DNA from: Nyssa sinensis
Lineage: Eukaryota; Streptophyta; Magnoliopsida; Cornales; Nyssaceae
DNA: 64,000 nucleotides
Assembly: GCA_008638375.1 (NCBI GenBank)
Contig: CM018052.1
Location: forward strand, 14,784,450 to 14,848,449
Reading direction: 5' to 3'
The notes beneath the pieces were generated by a model that ran no database searches, was not told the DNA's origin, and saw only the letters and a program-made list of their open reading frames with translations. The translations under genes were made by a program, and so were the position numbers. Below, one piece after another: positions 56,476-64,000 of the stretch (position 1 is the stretch's first letter; each line of letters begins with the position of its first letter).

Positions 56476-57454
56476 CTATGAAGTGCAAATACTCTATTTT
56501 GGGTCACGTTCCCGATACAAACACTCTCAGACACTTCTTGGACAAGTGTTGGGCACGTAAAAAAAAGTTCCTAATTTTTGTTATTTTTTATTTTGAATTT
56601 CTCAATTCCGAACATGTTTTGGACATGTTTTCTTTTTTCATTTTTTCCCTCTTTTCTCACCTTATTTTTTGGTTATACACACATATGTTCTATGTAGTAG
56701 ATAGTAAATTTGTTTTGAAACTTGAATCGTAGAAATTGATAATTAAGTGAATAAATCCTAAAATTTTTATTTAATGGCTTTCATATTTTAATATTTTAAT
56801 AATTTGCATGTTTTTATGCTATTTTTAATTAAAAACAATATTAATTTTTTTTATATGGTTATATAAAAAATATGAATATATATATTCAACGTATACTTGA
56901 CATCCGTGTTTTAGTTTTTTTGAGAAATGTCGTATCTGTGTCGTGTCTATGTTCGTGCTTGTTTGGGGATCACCCTCTTCTATAGCATATTGGACTCAAC
57001 CCAAATCTCCAATGTCATTTAGCTAGTAAGGCCTTATTGAAGGTTGTTAGGTTCTTGACTCCCAAACGTTTTATCTTTATTGGTTGAGTAACTCTATCCT
57101 ACCTCACCAAATGAATCTTCCTCCCCTCCTCATTGGCATTCCACAAGAAGTCCCTTTGTAGCTTCTCCAACCTCGTCGCCACCTTAGAAGGTATAGGGAA
57201 TAAGGACATATAATAGGTAGAAAGATTGGCCAAAGTGCTCTTGATTAGAGTTAGCCTCTCTCCCTTAGATAGGTACTGCCATCTCGACCCTTCACTTGAA
57301 AGCCTCTAATCAGACCCCCTTCCTTTGCTCTCTTCATAAGTTGGAAACTTCCATCTCAATAACAAAAAGAAATGGTGAGAGCGGATCTCCTTGCCTCAAA
57401 TCCCTCGATATGCCCCTGAGGGGGTACCATTGATTAAACTAAAAGCAACACTGT

Positions 57455-57915
57455 TCAGATGCATGTCTTCACCCATCCCTTCAATCTCTTTCCAAATCCC
57501 ATCTTCCTTATGATGTAGAACAAACTATTCCAGTTGACATGGTCACGAGTCTTTTCGATATCCAATTTACACACTGACCCTTTCTTCTTCTTCCCCCTCT
57601 TTCTGTCATCCACACATTCATTCGCTATTAAAAAAGCATACAAAATATATCTAACCCCAATAAAAGCATTTTGATTGCTTGGTATTACACTCCCTAATAC
57701 ACTTCTTAACCTTTTAGATAAGACTTTGGCAATAAGTTTATACACACTTCCCATAAAGCTAATTGGCCTAAAGTCTTTAGTATCCTTTACCCCTTCATTC
57801 TTTGTGATCAACGAGATAAAAGAGGCATTTACGCTCTTTCGAAGGAGCCATGCTGATAGAAGTAGTGAAAAACAACTATTACAACCTCCTTGATGATTTC
57901 CCAATGGTGTCTAAA
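57455..57915 (-). pseudogene. LINE reverse transcriptase fragment
   Basis: An open minus-strand frame of about 149 residues holds the first motifs of plant L1-type reverse transcriptase: NASFISLITKNEG, DFRPISFMGSVYKLIAKVL, NQNAFI, ILYAFLIANECVDDRKR and CKLDIEKTRDHVNW. The last differs from the family's usual AYDHVNW at the residue before Asp. It stops at about 57455. The downstream YADD region can be followed only in pieces down to 56.3 kb with frameshifts. Confidence 0.85.
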
Positions 57916-60731
57916 AAACTTCCATAGTCTCATCACTCAATTGACTCATTTGGAAACCTAGAAAGAAATCAACTCTACTCTCATCTCTTCCGCAAAATCG
58001 TGAGTATTTTCTTACACATAACCCTAAAGACTGTCATCTATATAGACTTGAGCAATTACAATTTTTTTTTAATTTCTTTGCACATGGTATTCCAAATTAT
58101 GGTATTGTGCTCATCTAATTAGTTCTTGAAAATACACTCGATATTTATCACATTGCACTTGCTAGATCTTAAGACTATTTTCTTTGTAAATTGAAACGAC
58201 TCTTGTATAGCGAGAATCCAATTCTCATTACCTAAAGCTTCATTCATAAGGATCAAATTGTGAAGCATAACATATAAAGTTGACTTTATTTTGAATTTGC
58301 CTTCGAGTCTTAACCCCACTCCTTACATTACCAATTATGTTCGATGGATTGCGACTCTTTCGAACCCAAATAGGTGTACTGACATCATTATGGGATAGAG
58401 CAACTTTTCTTTCTCAATTTTAAGACTCTTTTAACAATTCTTCACCATTAGATGTCATTTCTCTTACGTTTTCATCTTCATGGTCATCAAATTCAATAGA
58501 AGGGTCATCATCAATGACCACTTTTATAGACTCTATTAAGAGTAAATCTTCTAAAGTTGTAGACTCTATATGCTCTATTATTTGGTAAATACCCTAAAAT
58601 ATTCCTTTATCATTTCTAGAGTCAAGCTTTCTTCAATGCTCTGTATCCCCAAAGATGTAACAATTACTCTAAAAAACTCAAAAGTGTTTTAGATTAGGTT
58701 TCCTATCAGTCCACAACTCATATGCAGTTTGACAAGTGTTGGGTCTAAGGTATACCTTATTTATTGTATGACAAGCAATATTCATTGCTTTTGCCCAAAA
58801 CTTCCTTTGCACTCCCTTGCCATGACCATTGCTCGAGTTGTATCTTGAATAACTCTATTCTTCTTCTACACCATTTTATTGAGGTGTGATGGGTGTAAAA
58901 AACTCATGTTTTATGCCAAGTTGATTGCAATACTTGATAAGGACAGAGTTTTCAAACTCTTTTCCATGATCACTATGCATCTTAGTTTTTGAGTATCTTT
59001 TTTATTTTTTATTTTTTTATTTTGATTTCTTTGGCATAGGATTTTGACAACCTCATAAGTATCACACTTCTCTCTAAAATTTTTTACAATGCAATACTTC
59101 AAAAATTTATCTACCATTATTAGGACATAACGCTTACCATCAAAAGTCTATTTCCTCATAAGACCCATGAGATCCATGTGGATCAACTCTAATGAGCAAA
59201 AGGTAGCAAGTGTAGATGACTTCTTGTGTGAACTACAAATTAGTTTTCCTTTTTGACACATTCCAGACACTTCAACTGAAACTCTTTTGAAGTTTAGGTA
59301 AGCTACAAACTTGATCATTTATAAAAAGATTATTAAAATCCTTAAAGTTTAAATGACCTAATCTTTTATGCCATAAATTACAATCATTAATCATGGCACT
59401 GTTGTAGGTAGCAGAGATCCATGTGGATTAACTCTAATGTACGAGAGGTAGCAAGTGTGGATGACTTCTTGTGTGAAATACAAATTTTTTTTCCTATTTG
59501 ACACATTCCACACACTTCACTAAAAGTCTTTCAAAGTTTAGGTAAGCTACAAACTTGATCATTTATAAAAATATTATTAAGATCCTTAAAGTTCAAATGA
59601 CCTAATATTTGATGCCATAAATTGCAATCATTAATCATGGCACTGTTGCAGGAAATAAAAGGACTAGGAACTATTGCATAACAATTATCTGTTGTTTTAA
59701 CCCCTTTAACACGTTAAAATTTTTCATCATAGAATAAACACCTTTTGAGTAATTTGTATTGCTAACTTGGCATTACACAATTAGCTTATACTAATGAGAT
59801 TTGCCTTTAAAGCATTGACATAGAGTACACTATCTAGCTTAGGAAAAACATTAATTTGAATTGTGACTCTTCCAAAAATGGTAGACATATTCCACCAAAT
59901 GTGATAGTCCCATGTTTATGATATTCTAGATGGTAAATAAGGATTTATCGCTAGTTATGTGCCTAGAGTAACCATTGTCAAAATATCATTGATTATTGAT
60001 GTGCCTTAAACGTAATATGAATTACAAGATACTTCAAATCATATAATCTAACCAAAATTAACTTAATCTAAGGTGAGTTTGGTTTAGTCTTAGCATTAGC
60101 TTTTGTCTTGTTTTTATTCTTCTTGGTCTTGTTCTTAGAGCCTAAATACTTCGTTACTTGAGTCAACTGGAAGAATTTATCTAGAAGACCGTTAGATTTT
60201 TGAGTTAAGGTATTCAACTGCTAATTAAGGTTTGCCAATTATTTCTTTTGTTGTCTTAGTATATGATTATTAATACTCTTCCTAGCTTATCTCCTGAATT
60301 TCCTAGGATGATCCGCAACTTGACCAGTGTAGAATGGTGCATTGTTTTGTAGATTTACCTTATTCTTTTTCCTATGAGGAACAAATTGCAAAGGCTTATG
60401 TGGAACATTAGTTGATTCTTTAACTGTGTTGGCCTTGGCTTAAATGCACTTTTCCCTTTCTCACCCATCTTAAGTTATCTGCCAAACTTAAGTTTGCCTT
60501 CATCAATTCGAGTGATTACATATAACTCATCATATGAAACTTGAAGCTCATCCTCTTTTTTATCCTCAGCGTCACTTGAACTCTCAACAAACTCATCTGA
60601 CTTTAACACAACACCAATTTTATTAAGATCACAATTAACGGGGAAGAGCAATATACTCGACTCTCTTGTTGTAATGATGAAAGGTGTGAAGTTGCTTTCA
60701 TCCTCATATGATGAATCATTAGAATTCTCGA
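57916..60731 (-). pseudogene. Copia gag-pol, 5' part (GAG-pre-integrase, integrase, RT start), broken
   Basis: On the minus strand the order is gag remnant (60731-59700, no clear motif), GAG-pre-integrase (INDCNLWHKRLGHLNFKDFNN, near 59300-59400), integrase (MHSDHGKEFENSVLIKYC, HEFFTPITPQ, then NGV; 58700-58990), and reverse transcriptase start (SGVKTRR-like GVKTRRQIQNKVNFICY, NCNVIGTKWIFK-like CNVINIECIFKN; 58119-58330). The middle of RT, about 130 residues, is deleted: the frame jumps from DEHNTIIWNT to IVIAQVYIDD near 58030. The segment ends where the LINE starts. Numerous stops make it dead. The 5' LTR would lie beyond 60732 and is not in the window. Confidence 0.85.
59169..59658. repeat. 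245-bp tandem duplication within copia pol
   Basis: 59169-59413 and 59414-59658 are adjacent copies covering the GAG-pre-integrase segment, both running from GAGATCCATGTGGAT to CATGGCACTGTTG(T/C)AGG. They differ at several sites, for example GAGCAAAAGG against TACGAGAGG, so the duplication arose after the element died or in an already defective copy. Confidence 0.88.
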
Positions 60732-63678
60732 TGTAACACTCCGACCTTGCGTAATTAATAATTAGTTGTTAATTATTAATTAGCACTGACTTAATGAATG
60801 ATTAAGGGACTTAATCATAATCCCGATGGTCATGATAAACCGATTAAAATAATTAAATATGTCTGGAGAGAATGGTATAATACCTAAACCCGATTACTGA
60901 TTAATTCGGTGAAATAACGCCATTTTAACACAAACGGAATCCGAATTAGCTAACCCGGGAAATCCCGGATAATTAATAAATGACACGAAACCTCTGACAC
61001 TAAAGATAATTGAAATACGAAACTCTCGGAACAAACCGCATCGAAAAAGGAGTTACGGAATGAAAGTTAGGTAGGAAACATTGAAATTGAATTACTGCGT
61101 CTGCCAAACGGGGCCTTAGCTTAAAATGGTGGAAAATGCCCAAACGTGTGGCCAAGGGGAATTGAACCCTTGACCAAGTAGACAAGACCTTGTGTATCCA
61201 AAAAAATTACCAACTGGGCTACTACTATCTTTGTGTCCTTATATACAACAGAAATGTATATAACCTAAAATCTGGTTGGGCCACCTCCCAAATTGGCCAA
61301 TGGCCAAGCATGCAACACATCATCTCTACATCACCCCTATGCACCCTAGCCCCCATCATTACCTACCTCAACACTTGATGACCTCTCCTCCAACCCAAAT
61401 GCATGCAAACCAATGATGGTATATCTTACAAATCAACAACCATTTCATGTGTGATATATGGTGATGGTGAGATCAGAAATTGGGGATCTGATATACTGAT
61501 ATAGAGGAGGTGATAAGGTGTGAGAACTGATCTGTTAAGAGAGAGAACCCATGTGAGATCAAGTGAGCTTATGTGTGAGAAACCATTGTGAGAATGGTGT
61601 GTATGTCCATGGTCTATACATGATGGTGTTCCATGAAGATGCATCAAGAGGAAGGAACTGAGGACCGAGGTGCCAAGGATCAAAGAGTGAACCATTGAAG
61701 TAGGGACGTTCACTGTTGATAGGTAAACACCTCAAAAACTGCTTTGGTTTTCTGTTTAAATTTTCATACTGTTTTGATTGATTTTACACCATGTTAACTG
61801 CATGCATGCACCTGAATGTAGAAGAGGATGATAATAACAAAGAATGGGGTGAAAACTGCACTGTTTGGGCACTAGACCATGATAGGCCGAGAGGGGTAAA
61901 TTCTGGGTTTTTAAAAACGCTGCTCTAAGCTCGGTTTGGTGCACATAGGCGTGAAGAGCATAAAAAATGGAACCCAACGCAACTTGAATGGACCAAAATG
62001 GTCCAAAAATGAGCTAGACATGGGTAGTTGCAGGTTCGGTTGGCCGAAAAGATAATCCCTCAACCCAACTGAGTTTTAAATGCACCAAAATAACCCTAAG
62101 GGTCCTAGATGGTCTCTATGATCAGAATAAGGAGTCGAAATAGGTTGAAATGGTGAAAAAATGAAATTGGAAGCGTCGCCGGAGAATCGGCCATCGCCGG
62201 AGAATCGGCCATGGCCGGAGTTACGACCTGTAACTCACTATTCGACGGCCAAAACCTAGCCTAGGACGGAAACCGACACCGGGGATGGAAAGATCACGAA
62301 ATTCCCTTTCGAACCCTCCTGGACCGAGATCAAATCCCCACCGGAATATCCTCGCCGTCGTCGAAAAAGACGACTGTGGAGAGAGAGCCCTGTAAACCCT
62401 AATTTGGTAGAGGTGACTCCGTTGGGCCGGACTTCAGGTTCGGGTCGGGACCCGACCCATTGCAAAAACTGGATAAGTGGCACGTCGCCGTTTCAAGGTT
62501 AAATGTTTTGATTTAAAAACTGAAATTCGGACTGTTTGGTTCTTGGAATAAGAAATTAAAATTGGGAATTTGGTTAACCTGAATACGGATAAGGGCCAAA
62601 ATTAGCATAACTGGAATATTGCATTCCGGTTCTGTGTAATTAACTGAACCGGTTGGTTTTCTGAAATTTGGACCGGTTCAACTTCTGAACCCTAAAACCA
62701 TTTGGTCTGAACCCCTGATTTATGATATTCTGTTTTGACCCCAAATGTTTTATGAAATTATACTCTAGCCCAGACTTTTAAGAATTTATGCAGATACACC
62801 CCTAGAAAGATAATTAAATAATAAAATAATTATTTTAATTATTTTATTAATTAGGTAAAATTACCATTTTACCCCTGGACATTAAATGGGTCAAATAAAG
62901 TCCAAATTAAGTAAGTGAATAGTGTATTCCCTCTATTTCAGGCATTCCGGACTCAATGGCGGAGTCCAATTTGAGAAATTAAGCACCGTAAAATACAGAC
63001 ATGTAAGTGATAAATTACTGTTCTGCCCCTAACGGTGCCCAAACCCAAATAAAAAATAAAAGACAGCCTATTTTAACTATGTCGGACACTTTGGACTCAA
63101 TGGTGAGGTCCGTTTAATGAACTGAAGTCCCGAAAAATACCGACACATAAATTGTAAAATGACTGAATTGCCCGTAGTGATGCCAGGGCCAATTAAACAT
63201 AAAAGATAGTCCAAGTTAACTATGTCGGACACTCTGGACCCAATGGTAAGGTCCATTTTATGAACTGAGGTGCCGAAAAATATGACGCATGAAATTACCA
63301 AAATACCCCTGATACTGTACGAAGCCCAAATGAAGTCCGATTGGGATGGAATTGATACCGATAGAAGCCCAGATACTGGTGAAACTGTAAACATGATTAA
63401 ATGATGATTCGGAGTCAGAATCTTACAAAACATAAAATGACCAAAATACCCCTAAGCACAGTAAGTGCAAAGTAGAGGTCAAATAAAGGTCAAACTGATC
63501 TAATAAATTATTATAGGGATAATTATGAACACTGAAGGGCTAAATAAGACTCTGAGACAGTCAACGCATAAAACGAGAAATGACTAATGTGTCTCGATGA
63601 CCAAAAACAGATACCAAACGAAGTCCAAAGGACTTAAAAAATTATATCTAAGATATGTGGACTATTCTGAGGACCACT
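60732..63678 (+). repeat. Long LTR (plus orientation), 3' end cut off by another insertion
   Basis: Starts TGTAACACTCCGACC in the middle of the copia gag side and aligns, inverted and collinear, with 55696 down to about 52757 of the 6.1-kb solo LTR (for example GGAGTTACGGAATGAAAG near 61050). The alignment stops at ...GAGGACCAC (63678), where another LTR end begins. No polypurine tract precedes 60732, so it entered here as a 5' or solo LTR. The 3' end is outside the window. No gene is seen. Confidence 0.75.
61158..61220 (-). repeat. tRNA-like module in the second LTR copy
   Basis: Reverse-complement B box (GGAATTGAACCC, 61158-61169) and A box (CCAACTGGGCTA, 61209-61220) correspond to the module at 55207-55269 of the solo LTR. 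Both boxes are kept although the flanking bases have diverged. Confidence 0.5.
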
Positions 63679-64000
63679 GTCATGACCCGAAACCCACCCT
63701 CTGCAGATTACCGGATCGCGACCGCCGCCCCGAGACCCGAAGGCCTCGAGACAAGGCTCGCATCTGCAGCGGTATCGGATAGATGTGTTTCAAGTGGTTG
63801 CGGAAGCGTGAAAAACTTTTTTTTTTTTCTTTTCTTTCTTATTTAAAATTTTCACATCCGTCCGGTACTGCCGCTCTTCACATTTCGGTATACATGTATA
63901 ATCATACATTCAGAGCATAACTAAAACTTAAAGACTCATAACATTTCATATTCAGTTGCCTCGTGGGCTCAATACATATTCTTACAATGTCTATAAATAC
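63679..64000 (-). repeat. Start of another LTR-type insertion, runs off the window
   Basis: TGTCATGACCCGAAACCCACC begins abruptly within the preceding LTR and matches the left ends of the LTRs at 28136 and 49571. It is therefore the 3' end of a further minus-oriented LTR nested in the one at 60732. The following GC-rich stretch (GACCCGAAGGCCTCGAGAC) and the T-run at 63818-63829 hold no gene. Confidence 0.65.

Larger units (their letters stand above)
49345..57915 (-). mobile_element. 5'-truncated L1-type LINE inside copia, itself split by a solo LTR
   Basis: Two LINE blocks (57915-55697 and 49570-49345) flank the solo LTR at 49571-55696. Coding runs on across the junction: the minus strand ends with EG at 55.7 kb and continues NQRFFEGVKKTFF at 49.5 kb, as in the last part of plant LINE ORF2. 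The 3' end is rich in A and lies beside copia pol at about 49340. The 5' part of ORF2 (endonuclease, start of RT) is missing, as is common for LINE insertions. Without the LTR about 2.4 kb remain. Confidence 0.8.

Overview
This window is plant nuclear DNA, most likely from a eudicot. The evidence is Ty3/gypsy (Tat-like), Ty1/copia, L1-type LINE, CACTA (En/Spm) and hAT-type elements, GT-AG introns, long (TA)n tracts, and a decayed copy of the plant gene for Mediator subunit 19. No intact host gene is visible. The whole window is a nest of transposable elements of different ages. The species cannot be named from the sequence.

Layout. 1-5722: 3' part of a Tat-like gypsy element (A, plus strand) with the end of pol, a ~30-bp hairpin-repeat array, two antisense transcription units and a 649-bp 3' LTR. 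A sits inside the pol gene of a second, decayed gypsy element (B, minus strand, 5723 to about 9900). About 9900-13460: LTR debris, then an intron-containing MED19 pseudogene (10984-11690). 14212-15007: a 796-bp hAT-like non-autonomous transposon with an 8-bp target-site duplication (TSD). 16115-28037: a complete 11.9-kb CACTA transposon (TSD GAG). Its transposase gene carries two nonsense codons, its second gene reads intact, and a 161-bp satellite array lies beside the last exon.

28136-46154: inverted long-LTR units of one gypsy family (probably Del/Tekay-like). Inside one of them is a complete, very recent 10,015-bp Tat-like element (C, 33978-43992; TSD ACATA; LTRs differ at 2 of 533 sites). 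The gag-pol frame of C is cut by three in-frame stops, but it carries an open, three-exon antisense gene. 48490-60731: a decayed copia element (minus) split by a 5'-truncated LINE (minus), which is itself split by a 6.1-kb solo LTR (49571-55696, TSD GTTCC) carrying about 21 copies of a 55-bp minisatellite. A further LTR (60732-63678) entered the copia gag side and is interrupted at 63679 by another LTR that runs off the window.

How the parts work together: only the CACTA element and element C look structurally complete, and both appear unable to make their own full enzymes, so any mobility would need helper copies elsewhere. The most interesting feature is the antisense, spliced, coiled-coil gene shared by Tat-like elements A and C, with both intron positions conserved, next to tandem hairpin repeats whose stems vary by paired changes.
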